64,000 bases of DNA from Lycorma delicatula. Its lineage: Eukaryota; Arthropoda; Insecta; Hemiptera; Fulgoridae. The stretch lies in assembly GCF_047948215.1 (NCBI RefSeq), contig NC_134456.1, positions 15,718,230 through 15,782,229 on the forward strand. Reading direction: 5' to 3'. Both the position numbers and the translations under genes were made by a program. Below, in pieces: positions 11,815 through 23,460 of this stretch. Numbering within the stretch: the first letter of the stretch is position 1; each line of letters begins with the position of its first letter. The notes beneath the pieces were generated by a model. It was not told the DNA's origin and did no database searches. It saw only the letters and a list, made by a program, of their open reading frames with translations.

Positions 11815-12165
11815 GATGGCAACTCTTTGCTGTGGTTCTAACGTCCTGTAATTCAGGACAAATCGAAATACAGGGTTGTCATAGACGCTTGTTGACACAG
11901 TGGGCATACTGCTGATTCAGTGACTCTAATGCAGTGGAGGTGGCTCTGGATATAGTCGTGCCCTGTCTTCATTCGAAACTGAGTAACTGCTTCACCCCTT
12001 GGAAGATCTACTGGCACTCATACCTTTTCGTCAAGTAATGATGCCCATTGCTTTTCCTTTAACTCTAGCCACCATTTCTGCTCTAACTCTCCCATGATTG
12101 ATGATTTGATTAATTTGCTTGCCATCACAAAAGGTGTTAGCTTATCAGGCTTTTACTTTCTGGCA
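11815..12165 (-). mobile_element. non-LTR retrotransposon C-terminal relic
   Basis: On the - strand a frame reads R-G-E-A-V-T-Q-F-R-M-K-T-G-H-D-Y and then a cysteine pair in C-P-L-C-Q-Q. This is the segment after RNase H in many Jockey/R1/I-type elements, where an (R/F)R-x-x-T-G-H motif is followed by a C-x2-C zinc site. The expected later H and C are partly lost, and stops appear at both ends. It lies inside INTU intron 2, opposite to the gene. Confidence 0.65.
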
Positions 12166-12168
12166 CAG

Positions 12169-12198
12169 CCAGAAGAGTTCCTTTGGGAACTCTTCTGG
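12169..12198. repeat. 13-bp perfect hairpin
   Basis: Arms 12169-12181 and 12186-12198 are exactly complementary around the loop tttg. It lies at the edge of the retrotransposon relic and has no T-run after it, so it is not a terminator. Confidence 0.9.
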
Positions 12199-13842
12199 AA
12201 TATTCTCTTTATTAATATTTAGAAGTTAATTAATATTCTCTTTTATTCACATTATGCTCAATATCTGCAAGTTGAAAAATCATTTTCAACTTGAACAAAG
12301 CAACATCAAAAAATTACCTAATTAATTATAAAAAAAGATGTGATAGAATCTGTTTACTTATTAAGATGCAATATGTTAAGTGTTATGATATACTTATAAA
12401 AAATAATTAAAAAACAAATCATAATTCTGAAGGCACTGATAAAAATTATATTTATGAACACTTTGAATAGAGATGTAGAAAATTCAGCCTTTTTAAATGT
12501 TTTTTAAGTTATTATTAAAAAAAAAAAATTAACAGTAAATTGCTTTTAGAAAATCTTTTAATTTTACTTTAATAAACTGGTGGGAAGATTTTTTTAAAAT
12601 GGTTTAGTAACTTCTTATTTATTTATTTATCATACTGTATATAGAAGTGCTGTGTCTAAAATATTATAACTAAATATTTAAACAGTTATAATAGCAGAGT
12701 ATTTATATATTTATGTAGATATGATTACAAATTTAGTGTAGCAGATTGACATCCAATTTTTAAAATTGGTTACAGAAACATAATCGACCATTTTCTCATA
12801 AACCAAAGTATCTTGAGTTACATGAAAGCAGTAGTTCCATACTTTTGTTTTAGAGATATCTAATTTTTTTAAGTATAAGTGGCTTTCTTTTAAACAAAGA
12901 ATGCGTTTTTATAAATTTAACTGCGTAGATAAGTTAATATGTTTAATTTTCTAAATGTTGGACTACATAAGTATAAATTATTATACTTATGTCAACCAAA
13001 TAGTGATTTGAACAGCCCAATTTTATATCTTGAATGACCTAAGTGAATAAGCTGGCTTTTCTAATTATAAAAATCAAATTTTTAACCAGAAACTGTCTCT
13101 TGCTGAGCAAACTTGGTATATTGCTGTGATGGATTATCCACATGTCAAGTCATACTTCATATATTTTCCTCTCAACAGACCCTCTTTATCTTTTCATTAC
13201 CCTCTAATTACATACTTGTCTAGATGTTATGAAATTTCACACTTAGTTCAAATTTGTATACAATGTGGGGTTTTTTGGCTTCTGGGGGTCTTTTTTCATA
13301 TCCTTTGCCCATTTTTGAATTTCTGTGCTACTCAAAGACAATTGACTTATCAGAGAATCTGCACCATATCCCATTTTGACCAGAATAACAATGTTTCAGC
13401 TGATCTTCACACAAAATTTTATGTTACCTCCACTACTGTAAATTTTAATTACTCATTTTTATACCAAAGTCTACATGCAAAGCTTTATTGTTTTTACAAT
13501 AGCCAATTAATAGCTACATAATTCACAGTAGCTACACTACATTCATCAAAAACTACATACAGTAGTAATCTATTATAACAACATTAGCTACATTAATAAC
13601 CAATCTATAGGCTTTATTAGTTTAGATCTATGGACATATTAATTAAAACATATGCAAACACCATTGTTCAAGTGTTTCCAATCAAATCACTGCAAAAATA
13701 ACACTACTTAGCTGTTTCAAAAATTAAATAATTATACCTTTGTACAACATGCTCACCAAAGGTAATATATTTTCTAAAGTTTGTAAAACATGGTGTACAT
13801 AAATTTTTACTAACCATTCATTCTTTATTAAATACCTTTTAG

Positions 13843-13879
13843 CTTCTAGTACTCTTCAGGCAAAGAAGAATACTAGAAG
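13843..13879. repeat. 15-bp inverted repeat
   Basis: Arms 13843-13857 and 13865-13879 match at 14 of 15 positions around a 7-base loop, within INTU intron 2. Confidence 0.85.
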
Positions 13880-14939
13880 TTTGCCCCATACAATAAAAGG
13901 GCTTAATCTTTTTCTTTCATCGAGTTAAGCATAGAATTAAAAAAAAAGATGTTCTTGTAGACTTATGTGTTGATAGTAATTTAAAAAAATATCAAATCAA
14001 TGATACACAACCAGATATAGCTCAACTTGTAACTTTTTCATCTAAGAGTGACAGTTACTGTACAAAATGAGATTTCTTCACTGTTTTGTATACATCTTTT
14101 ACAAACTTACATTTTTAAAGAAATAAGGCAATCTCTCATTGCTCATAATATACTGGAATCAGTCTAATAGGCCTGTGCAATGTGACTCAAGACTTGATTT
14201 AGTAATTTATTTACTTTTGTTATTTAATCGCCTCATTTACTTGTACAACCTGTAGATCATAGGCCTTGAAATGTAGACTCCTTAGAACATATCAGTATTG
14301 ATTCTGATGATGTACACCTCTAACAATTAACATGTGTATTCCTTTGAAATTTGTGTGTTTTTTGGCTAAAGATCTTAGTATTTTCCAGTATGTAAACTAA
14401 ACTGCAGGAGGTATATGCTTTAGGTTATGTGTAAAACTTCTAAAATACCATTAGCTCTCTGGTTATGATGGTTTATCCCCCAATGGTTTTAATTTTTATT
14501 ATTGAATCTGTTATCATATATACTTACATTTTCATGTCATTTTTTTCTGTCAATTATTATCATCTTCATGGTGCAGTACAGCACTGTTCATTGAACGCAA
14601 CATTCAGTTCAATCCGTTAAGTGAGGATGATGAGAAGTATAAGAAATCCTGATCAGAAAAAGTTGACTAAAGAAAGATAACTCGCCAAGAGGGAGACATT
14701 AATAGTATTTCATTTATTACATTCCAAGTTATCAGAATATCACAGTGACACATGCAAACATGAGATTGATACTTTTTCATGTGCCACTCTGTGTTACCTC
14801 TGCCCATTGTGAGTAGATTGTTATGGTTGCTTTTAACTTTTTAGCTGTTACAAAACTCATTCTGACATAATGCACATTATTGATTTATCTTTATCTTTAC
14901 ATAAAATATTTGTCCTAATATTAATAATTTATATTTCAG

Positions 14940-15051
14940 GCGTCTGTTCTTCATGCCTAATGCAAAAAAAGTTTATGTTTGTTATGAAGAGTCAGCTCCA
15001 CAAAATATGGTTGAAATTGCATTCAGGCTTGCTCTAAGTGCTTCGGGTTAA
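14940..15051 (+). CDS. INTU: Inturned-like protein, last coding exon
   Basis: The terminal coding exon of 112 bases, with acceptor ttatatttcAG at 14929-14939. Its first base completes the Gly codon begun at 11601-11602. The frame reads R-L-F-F-M-P-N-A then K-V-Y-V-C-Y and an amphipathic helix E-I-A-F-R-L-A-L-S, ending with TAA at 15049-15051. A strand, a hairpin and a closing helix just before the stop is the layout I expect for the end of the Inturned longin fold. This exon has the clearest family resemblance of the three. Confidence 0.78.
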
Positions 15052-16150
15052 TTGTTTTATTGTATTTTAACTAATTTCTGCTGCTTTATAATTGAAGTGT
15101 AAGGTGTATTAAGAAATTTGTTATTTTTTTATTATCATAATTTCCTTGCTTTATTGCTTTAAACTATTCTTCATTACTGAAATTAAGATTTTAAGTAATC
15201 TTTTATTATTTAATTTTAATTTCAAGATTTGAGATCTCATAATATACTTCAAGACCATTTATAGTTAGTTGGTCTTTTACATAAGATAACAGCCCCTTAC
15301 TGAATGCAATATATTAGCGATTATATATAAGGGATGCAGTATATAATGTACCTTTTCACAACTGAAAAGTTACATTAGCTTGGTGGCTATGTATCCATTT
15401 TTCTTAATGGCGGTGATAAATGTAAAGCACCTTAGGAACTACAGTCAGAAGCTTTCTCTGTGAGTATTACAGTTGGTCACTGCAATGAACAGATTATCTG
15501 AACCGCTTGTAAAACTGAATTTCAACCAATTTTCAGTTTGCTTGATATATTTATGCAGAAAACTACTTTTGTCTCATTGAAGAAGATATTTGAAAACACT
15601 TCACACTTTCCCTTCTATGTATGGTGTGGGATGCTTGTTATTCTTTAATATGAGTAGGCCACCTTCAGTTGCATTTTCAATCTTGGGTCACCCCTCCTGT
15701 TCACATTGTCACCTCAACTGTGAAAACACCTGAAAGATTGACAGTTATCTTGACAAGTCTCATCTCAGACAATCAGTTCCGTTATAGTAGCCTTTCCATT
15801 TTTCTAGGTTTAGTCTAGATATGAAGATTCTTGAAATTGTGCCTTATAAAGATTGTAAGAGTATGTTTCTTTTTTTATCCTACTTATATTCAAGTATAAA
15901 ATGTATATTCCTATGTACATTTTAGTAAGTGCCTCAGTTTACAAATAAATAAAAATTATTTGTGTTATTTAAATTAAGACCGATCAAAACGGACAAATAT
16001 CTGATATCCCTGTTGAATAATTCCAGCTTTAATGATTGTCTCGTTGTTAAAGATTAGAAATTGTTTTTTTTGTTACTTTTTTGGGGGTCTTACATGAGCA
16101 CCATTTTTAATGTTTTTGTTATTTAATAACAAATGATTTTACTTACCTCT
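15052..16150 (+). other. probable INTU 3' untranslated region and flank
   Basis: Noncoding, AT-rich sequence following the INTU stop. The first clear AATAAA I found downstream is at 15944-15949, so the 3' UTR could be about 900 bases; an earlier variant signal is possible. No other gene is seen. Confidence 0.45.
15944..15949 (+). promoter_or_regulatory. candidate polyadenylation signal for INTU
   Basis: Canonical AATAAA within a short A-rich stretch (15941-15956), about 0.9 kb after the INTU stop. Assignment to this gene rests on position only. Confidence 0.4.
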
Positions 16151-16440
16151 TTAGCTGTATTTGAAAGTCAGGACTGTATTTTACAATGTTATTGAAGATG
16201 GCATTAAACAGATCATCATCTCTGATGGCTTATTCCTTAATTAACTGAGACAAATAACTTATAACATACCTAGTATCCTGCAGTGCAATTTATTGTGACA
16301 TTTCAATGATTCCTAAAAGCTTCCCATCATCTTCCAGATCTACAAAATGGTAAGTACCATACACCTTAAAACGTTTGAAATCATTTGCCTCCAAAAATAT
16401 AGTTTGATATGTGTGCCAAGAGCTGGTATATAATGTAGCG
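16150..16440 (-). pseudogene. unidentified protein relic, left of the hAT insertion
   Basis: On the - strand a frame with few stops reads E-A-N-D-F-K-R-F-K-V-Y-G, F-V-D-L-E-D-D-G-K and D-D-D-L-F-N-A-I-F and ends at a good donor-like AG/GTAAGT near 16150. The hAT element at 16443-18904 separates it from similar - strand protein-like text at 18915-19460, so the two may be halves of one older sequence split by the insertion. I do not recognise the protein. It could be a mobile element or a dead host exon. Confidence 0.35.
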
Positions 16441-16442
16441 CC

Positions 16443-18904
16443 CAGTGTTTCTCAACCTGAGGGCATGAGCATATCGAAAAGAAAATATTGTTAAAAAAAT
16501 TTATTAATTCTCCTGAAAGGAAAGCAAAACAAAACACATTCTGTCATAATAAATAAAAATACACATTTACACTGATATAATACACTTATAAATAGGATTG
16601 TATCAGAACTACACAATGTATTAATAATTAACTTAATGATTCCCTTCGGCTTGTCTTGCAGAGCAAAGTTTTTTGAAGGAACAAAGGATGGAAGGAAGGA
16701 CACTCTGACTTCTTTTTCTACATTTAGCTTAAATCTATATTATGTCTTCAAAGCAGCCATCACAGAAAATCTGATTTTGCAAAGGTAGGATGTTGAAAAT
16801 GGTAATAGTATTCGAAATGCTCTTGTTTTCAATACAGAAAACTCATCATCCACCTCTGCCCAAAATTCAAAGGATGATTTATTACTGTCTTTTGATTTCA
16901 CCACCTGCTGTGAACTCTATGAAGATTTCTTCTTTGGTAATTGAGAACCCTTTGGGAGTATTTTGAAATGGATCCCTAACCCACTCATAACTTGCTACCA
17001 AGTTGTCAGCAAAAACCTTTTTAAAATTCTTTGCCAGCATGGCTAATTGATTTTCAGTGGTTACAAAAACAACTTTCACTTGTTCTTCAACCTTGTAATT
17101 TTTAAAATACTCATCCACGTTTGCAAACATTTCTAGGTTTTTTTACTTTAAATTTCTGCTCCATAATTCCAATTTTCTACAAAAAGCATTAACTTTACCA
17201 CTCGTATCGAACACATGTCTATTTGCTTGTTGGAGTTGAAGATGTAAGGTATTTAATTTCATGAATATGTCCTCCAAGTCCTATTTCATCACAAATAAAC
17301 CACCTTGAAACTTCTCAGCTTCCAGTCTGTTTTCCTCTTAATTCATTATCACTTAATAATTCATTAACCATTGCAAAGATTTCCCACGTGATAACCATCT
17401 TGCCTCACAATAAAATAGTAACGGTGAATGTATTGCACCCATGTCTTTACAAAGTGCAAAAAAGATTTTTGATTTTTGATTTTAGGGGTCTCATTTTTGT
17501 ATAATTTACTATGGTTATAACCATCGTTAGCACAATATTCAGACCGGGACTCATTTCTTTAGAAGCCATAGCTTCTCTGTGGATCATGCAATTTGTCCTT
17601 ACATACTGTATTTATTTTTGTTTCATAAATGCTTGTATACTTAGGAATCTTCCAGACATTAAATGAGCACCATTTGTGCATATTCCAACACAATTTTTCC
17701 ATTCTGTTTGCCTCATTTATAAAATTATTTAAGATAGAAAATAATGCAAATGCTGTTGCCTTGAGTTCTTTAGATTTCCTCAAAACTACTTCTTCTACTA
17801 TTGACTTACAAACATAAGCAAAATCCAAACATAAGCAATGAAATAAGCATCTTTATTGCTATCTGTTGCCTCATAAAGCTGAATTGAAAACAATTTGTTA
17901 TGCAACTACCCGAAAAACTGATGCTGAACATCTTCAGCTACATTACCAGTTCAACAAGTAACAGTATCATTTGTTAGAGGTATGGACTGCAATTGTTTGG
18001 TAAAATTATCTCCAATCATAGTTTCTACAATCTCATTTGCAGCTGGTAAATAAAATAAGCTCTTCACCAATGGTGAGGCTTTTTACATCTGACTATTTTA
18101 TATGAAACTTTGTAAGAGGCAATTAAAGCTTTTTTATTCACCGACAAAGTTTTTTTTATAAAAATTATGTTTGCTTTTCATATGATTTTAATTTTAATTC
18201 CAAGAATTCGTAGGGTTTGTGATGTATTTACTATGATACGTTTACAAATGTCGTTAAGTTTATTAGGTTCCATAATGTCTGCTGTCAAAATTTTTGAGCA
18301 AATGACACACAGGAGCCTTTCTTCTTTATTTACTTCAAGTATTCTTGACAATATTTTTTTGATTTAATTTTCGGACCATGCTCATCTGTGTACTTGTTGA
18401 TGACACACTATCATCTAGTGCTTACTTATGCCCACTTAAAAATTTATCCATGATTCTGTGTAAATCTACCGCCATTAATATTTTATACCATGTATTGCAA
18501 TTATCACGCAAATTACAATATACGCATTCATGATAGATTCGATAGTAATAGAAGGGTCGACTCGACTGAGACTGCCTGGAATTGAACTAGGTGCAGCGTT
18601 TATACACGTTTGCACAGACATTCTAGAATGTTTGAGACAAATCAGAACTTCTCACAAAGCCGTAAGTATGTCCAATATGGTGGACATAAGACAGAGAGCA
18701 ATAGAGAGGCATCAATTCTGGTTTTGTCAATGCAGCGGATCGGTGTTGCGAAGTATCAATAAATTTACTTATTCTTGGTAATTTTTAAGCTTTTAATTAA
18801 GGCCATAGTGTTGTTTTAGCATAAAAATTCATACATTGTTATTGTATTGTTATTATTGTATGATAAAAATTAGGTCACAAGTACTTAAAGGTTGAGAAAC
18901 GCTG
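16443..18904 (-). mobile_element. hAT (Charlie-like) DNA transposon, decayed
   Basis: The element is bounded by short terminal inverted repeats of the hAT type: CAGTGTTTCTCAACC begins at 16443 and its near-complement ending ...GAAACGCTG finishes at 18904. Flanks 16433-16442 and 18905-18914 share atgtag then diverge, which fits a degraded 8-bp target duplication. The - strand holds a ZBED5/FAM200/GTF2IRD2-like transposase relic in the correct order. Total length is about 2.46 kb, close to a full element, but it has many stops. Confidence 0.88.
16640..18150 (-). pseudogene. hAT transposase relic
   Basis: On the - strand the blocks in order are: N-K-K-A-L-I-A-S-Y-K-V (about 18140), Q-L-x-E-A-T-D-S-N-K (about 17870, catalytic Asp region), C-T-N-G-A-H-L-M-S-G (about 17690, usually CTDGAxxMxG), H-R-E-A-M-A-S-K (about 17570), A-R-W-L-S-R-G-K (about 17390), W-V-R-D-P-F (about 16970) and the C-terminal dimerisation block F-W-A-E, L-L-P-F-S-T-S-Y-L-C and K-T-x-Y-R-F-K-L (16860-16690). 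The longest intact piece is 16882-17130. It has many stops and frameshifts. Confidence 0.88.
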
Positions 18905-18914
18905 ATGTAGTCCC

Positions 18915-19460
18915 TTTTACATGCTTTATGATTTCTGACCTTAAAGGTTCAAATGATCAGTCAGGGACTTCAACAAGAATTCATTCACCAGTTTGCCAAC
19001 AAAAACAGCCGAACAACTAGTACGGCAGGTGACCGCAATGATTTTTGCTTTATGAAAATAGTGTCTCACAAATTTCCACACCGCTAATTTCATTTTTCAA
19101 TTATTTGCATATTCAACTTGATCAGTGCAAATTTCCGTGTATAATTGCTGTAGTCAATTACAATGTTGAACAACATAGGTAGCTATAATTATATCTTGCA
19201 AACCCATGAATAAATAAAATTATTATGGTCATGAAAGAAATTAGGAACTGGTCAGACAATTACTGACTCACATATCCTCTTTCATCAGGATGTCGTCCAT
19301 TTGTTGCAATATCATACAACTCCTTTGTTGTAATATAATGAAATTATGTGGTTATCTTTACTAAAATCATTCCAAAGGGAAAATACCTTTATTCTGAAGA
19401 AATACAACTGCTTCTTCCTCATTCCCTGTCAAGCTTCTGATTTTCATTGTACCATTGGTG
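18915..19460 (-). pseudogene. unidentified protein relic, right of the hAT insertion
   Basis: On the - strand there are several protein-like stretches: T-G-N-E-E-E-A-V-V-F-L-Q-N-K-G (about 19420), A-T-N-G-R-H-P-D-E-R-G (about 19290) and V-W-K-F-V-R-H-Y-F (about 19080). The first block recalls the E-E-A-I-x-F-L start of Merlin/IS1595-type transposases, but I cannot follow that family further. It is interrupted by stops. Probably an older transposon. Confidence 0.3.
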
Positions 19461-19464
19461 TAAA

Positions 19465-20850
19465 CCATTCAGTAGCTCAAGCACAAATAAAATCATTTTA
19501 CAGGACTCAAACGCTAACTTGATACACAATCATCAGTGTAAAACATTAGAGTGGCAGCCATACACAATGTAAGACTTTTTTGCCATAAATTCAGGCAAAT
19601 GTGTGCATTTCGTTCTCTTCAGAGTCTGTTCACTTTGTTTATGTTTACTCAGATTCAGGAATATAATCTGACTAGATTTTTAAAAAAAATTATATTTTCT
19701 TTTTTGTTAGATCACTCTCGTATTTGCCCACCTCTATGTGGGTGGAATGAATTCCATGTGGATGGCAATCTGGCATATATCGATTTCCATCATCCTTGGA
19801 AAGAGTCAAAAGATTTGGAAAGCTGTTGTCATAATATAGCATTTAGAATGACTTTTAGCATATTGACTCAAAATTACTATAACAGCAGTCAGAATTATAT
19901 CTTTGTTAATATTTTCTGAGATATTGAAGAAAGATTGAGAAAAATGTTTCAAAATGAAAATTTCAGATTAGATGCATATGGTAAGTGTAATCTAATATCT
20001 TAAAAATAGTAAAAATTGAGCTCCTTAAAGTTAAAACTATTTCAAACTGCTGAAGTCTGATATTATATAATATTATATTATATTATTTTTATATTGTTAA
20101 TTTTAAAGTATTTTAGTTAAATAAAAAATTATGTTTTCTATTTCCTTAGCTTTCAGTTCTGATCCTAGAACTATGTTTGTCATTCTTGTTTTGTAAATTT
20201 TATTTATACAAACTCATAATTTCAGAATTATGTTCACACTGAATTTCTTATTAAAAATATTGCTTTGAGACTTTCAATTAAAAATTACAAAAATAGTCTT
20301 TAAAAAAGTGTTTATAAAAAGTATTTTAATTCTTCCAAATTAACTTAAAAATCATTAATTACATTTGTAACCTATTGTTTAATACTTAACAACTGGAATA
20401 TGTATCGAATAATAATAACATTAAAATTAACTTTAATTATAACGTATGGTAATTTATATTACAATATCTAACTGAGAAAAAATTATACAATAATAAATAG
20501 GGTCTTTTTTGCTTATTGCTTGAATTTTTTTTAGGATGTCATTTTTATATAGTTTTTAATGAATGTAAAAAATGTATTTTTCTTTGTTTCATGGAAGAAT
20601 TCCTTAAATTGTATCACTGTAGATAACTTAAAATGTTAAATTCCAAAGTAAGTATGTCTGAGGATATACAAAATATTATGAATTAAAAATTAAATTTTTT
20701 TATCATTGTATATGTAGTCCATGAAATTTAATTGAGCTGAGTTCATATTTTTAAAGAGGTAAGCTTAATAACACAGTTAATACTCAACAATTTGCATAAA
20801 TTTAGGCTTTATGACATTGAATTTTATTTTGAATTATTCAATAGTGACAA
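19465..20850. other. AT-rich spacer with one 122-codon open stretch
   Basis: Apart from an open + strand stretch (19551-19919) with a pyrimidine-rich CAG/TAG-like acceptor inside it near 19710, the region is AT-rich and featureless. The stretch reads G-W-N-E-F-H-V-D-G-N and matches no family I know. I would not call it a gene. Confidence 0.35.
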
Positions 20851-20856
20851 TATATA

Positions 20857-20919
<63 letters not shown>
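20851..20919. repeat. (TA)n microsatellite
   Basis: A nearly pure TA dinucleotide run of 69 bases with one interruption near 20863. Confidence 0.97.
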
Positions 20920-20923
<4 letters not shown>

Positions 20924-21445
20924 TACCTGTTTTAATTTGCTTGTTCCTGACTTTACTTTGTTTTCTATTATATCTCCTGTAACAAAGTCTGTTAGATCAT
21001 GTTTTCTTAGGTGGTCTTACATAATGATGGATAAAACCCCGCAAGATAACTATTTTAATATATTGAATATTATTGATTCTTCAGCTCAAATTAGTTCCAT
21101 TTATGGATATATAACTCTGTTTTTAAACTTAAAAGTTTTGTTAATTGATTGGTAATATCACTTTCTTTAAGTTGTTTATAAGAACAGTTGTGTAATGTAT
21201 GTATTATATAGTACATTTTTTTTTAGAGAAGGGATAAACTTATGTTACTATATAAAATGGGAATTGTTATCTACTTAACCTTATTTTTTAAATTTGTAAT
21301 TGTTATAAAGAAAATATTTTGATAGGTTTTGTAATATTTATGTTTATTGTGTTAAGAGTAATTGTATGTTATCTACTTACGGTTTAGATGTCATGTAAAA
21401 CCACAAAGTTATATTTTATTGGCTAATTTGTAAGTTTTAAAGTAC

Positions 21446-21940
21446 AAGGGGTAGTTGATAAGTAATGCACAGTCATACTTTATAGGAGAACAAACAATGT
21501 AGAGCGGTACATCCTCCATCTTACAGCTGTATTCTCTACTACAAATTACAGTTTCATTGAATTCCATTCTCTTGTTCTTTAACAGGAATTCATTCTGTTA
21601 TCAAAAAATATGAATGTCCCTCCAATGTATAAAAAAACATGCAGTGATTGACTTTTAACAGTCGTAAAAAAGTATATATGATATTTATTGTTATTTACAA
21701 GTTGTTGTAAACAAAAATGGATAAAATACGTAATAAAAGTGCTGGTCAAACAACTATGAATACATGGAAAGTAAAGTTTTGTCCCTCAGAAGCTGATAAA
21801 GTGAAGAAACTTCTCTTAACAGTTTTATGGGATGCAAAAACATGTTTATGTGGTAGAGTACCAGAAAGCTGGGACAATTGTGAATTCTGAGCAGTACATA
21901 AACGTTAAAATATTTCAGAAAATGCGTGTATTAAATTCAA
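21446..21940 (+). mobile_element. mariner-like element, internally deleted
   Basis: The left end has a mariner-like terminus (aaggggtagttgataagtaa, about 21446-21465). A + strand frame from 21718 goes from an N-terminal M-D-K-I-R block straight into T-W-K-V-K and K-L-L-L-T-V-L-W-D (usually KvmlTvFWD), with a stop at about 21890. The helix-turn-helix and part of the catalytic domain are missing, so this is a deletion derivative. The right terminus was not found. Confidence 0.65.
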
Positions 21941-22835
21941 AAGTTTATCGAGTCATCTTGATTTATTTCTACAGAACATAATAATATGATTTTTATCGAG
22001 ATATTTTTATTTTATTTTCTTGAATTTTTTTTTTTTTTAATTCATAACCTGTTAGTAATTTATAATACATTTTTCAAACATGGCATCGTCAGTAAAATAT
22101 TATAAATATAATATTAAAAACAGGTTACCAATATATATAATAAAGTATTTTCAGCTATTCTGCCATCTTCAACAGGAATTTATAATAATTTAGAATTAAA
22201 AAATATAAAATTCGCTCGACAGAATTAGAGACAACAATTTATCATTATAAGAAAAAAATTTTCAAAATGTTAAAGTCGTAAGTTAAATTAATTATGCCCG
22301 TTTTGTAAGATTGTCGCAATTATTATAATGCAATGTATCTGATACATAATGTATTATACTTGTCACAGATAATAATAAAAATAAATAAAATGTGTTATGA
22401 TTCTGAATATGTTCATTAACCATGACATCAAATAAGCTGCTGGTATATAACATGTTTGAAAATGTTATCATTAAAATTACTACCATTTAAAATTTTCTTT
22501 TATTCATTTTAGTACTGTTATATTTCAGTATTGGTAACTTCAGTATATTATATTAACCCTTTTAACCAAATGCAAGTGCTAAAACATATCTGAAAATTTT
22601 ATTTTGTTTTTATAAACATATAGCAAAAATTTTTAGTTCTGATTATATTATGTGTAAAAATGTTGAATGGATGAAATATGTCACAAAAAATTCTAGAATT
22701 TAAAAAAAAAAATTTATCATATTTATCTACTTGATACAAATATATTCTAAGATTTAAACAATTACATTAATTTCAATGTTTACATTGTATTAAATATTAT
22801 TGTTTTATTTATTTTTAACGTTTTTTTTTTTTACA
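21941..22835. other. AT-rich spacer
   Basis: No exon or transposase blocks. Near 22141-22185 the - strand has a short GAAGATGGCAG...CTGAAAATAC hairpin-like motif similar to one at 61928 and 62165 (see findings). The rest is A/T-rich. Confidence 0.35.
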
Positions 22836-23160
22836 TATGATAGGTGTTTTGATTAGTCTCTACAAAAATGAAAAAAATATATAAATTTTTGGGAAAATTT
22901 TTTTTATTCTATAATATAATCTTTCAAGTCTATATACTTAGTCCAATGATGCTCTCATTGTTTACTCTATCCTTATAGAACAATTTATCTAACTCTTCAA
23001 AACAAATGTTTCTGCAAAACTTAATATAACTTAAAAATCTTTCCATTTAGCCGCTTCATATTTGGAAACTGTTAGTAATTCTAAGGTGCTAAGTCTGATA
23101 AGTAGGCAGATATAGAAGAATTTTGCAGCATAATTATAACAATTTTGCTATCAAAGTTGC

Positions 23161-23249
23161 AGAAGAGAGGCTGCATTATGGGTGCTCTCTCTTGCACACT
23201 CTCTCCCTCCCTCCATCCCTCTCTCGCCACCCCTAGAAGAGAGGCTGCA
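23161..23249. repeat. CT-rich insert flanked by 15-bp direct repeats
   Basis: The 15-mer agaagagaggctgca occurs at 23161-23175 and exactly again at 23235-23249. Between them are 59 bases rich in CTCTC/CCCTCC. It lies inside the mariner catalytic domain and is absent from the expected protein, so it arose after or during decay of that element. Confidence 0.9.
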
Positions 23250-23383
23250 ATCATATGGATGAATTGTAAAAACTGCTTCACTTTTGTGAAATTTGGTAGC
23301 TTTCTCGTTATGTTCTTATTTAAATTAATCAACAAAGATGCATAATATTGCCCATTTATCATTTTACTCTTTTCCCAGAGTCA

Positions 23384-23460
23384 GTGAAGATTGTGCCACA
23401 AGAATCCCAAAAGACAGTGGGATGTTCCATATCATTTTCTACTGGTGGAACAATCTTCAC
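23384..23460. repeat. 16-bp inverted repeat
   Basis: Arms 23384-23399 and 23445-23460 match at 15 of 16 positions. They lie within the mariner coding relic, and each arm encodes an I-V/I-F segment on the - strand. Confidence 0.8.

Larger units (their letters stand above)
11603..14939 (+). other. INTU intron 2, containing retrotransposon debris
   Basis: A 3.3-kb intron bounded by GTAAGT and a ttatatttcAG acceptor. It contains a non-LTR C-terminal relic (11815-12165, - strand), two hairpins (12169-12198 and 13843-13879) and a 131-codon open stretch at 13126-13521 that resembles nothing I know. The exon-like fragment at 14575-14652, preceded by a pyrimidine tract and CAG, is skipped by the clean exon 2 to exon 3 join. 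Confidence 0.65.

Noticed and set aside
13126..13521. 131-codon open stretch on the + strand in INTU intron 2
   Set aside because: No family resemblance and no splice context. It begins within an intron of a clean gene model. Probably fortuitous or antisense to an unknown repeat.
14575..14652. Exon-like segment F-I-E-R-N-I-Q-F-N-P-L-S-E-D-D-E after a pyrimidine tract and CAG
   Set aside because: INTU exons 2 and 3 join in frame without it, and it would introduce a stop. Possibly a cryptic exon or retro-fragment; not enough support to call.
20811..21155. 114-codon + strand frame through the (TA)n run
   Set aside because: Begins in the dinucleotide repeat and shows no motif beyond it.
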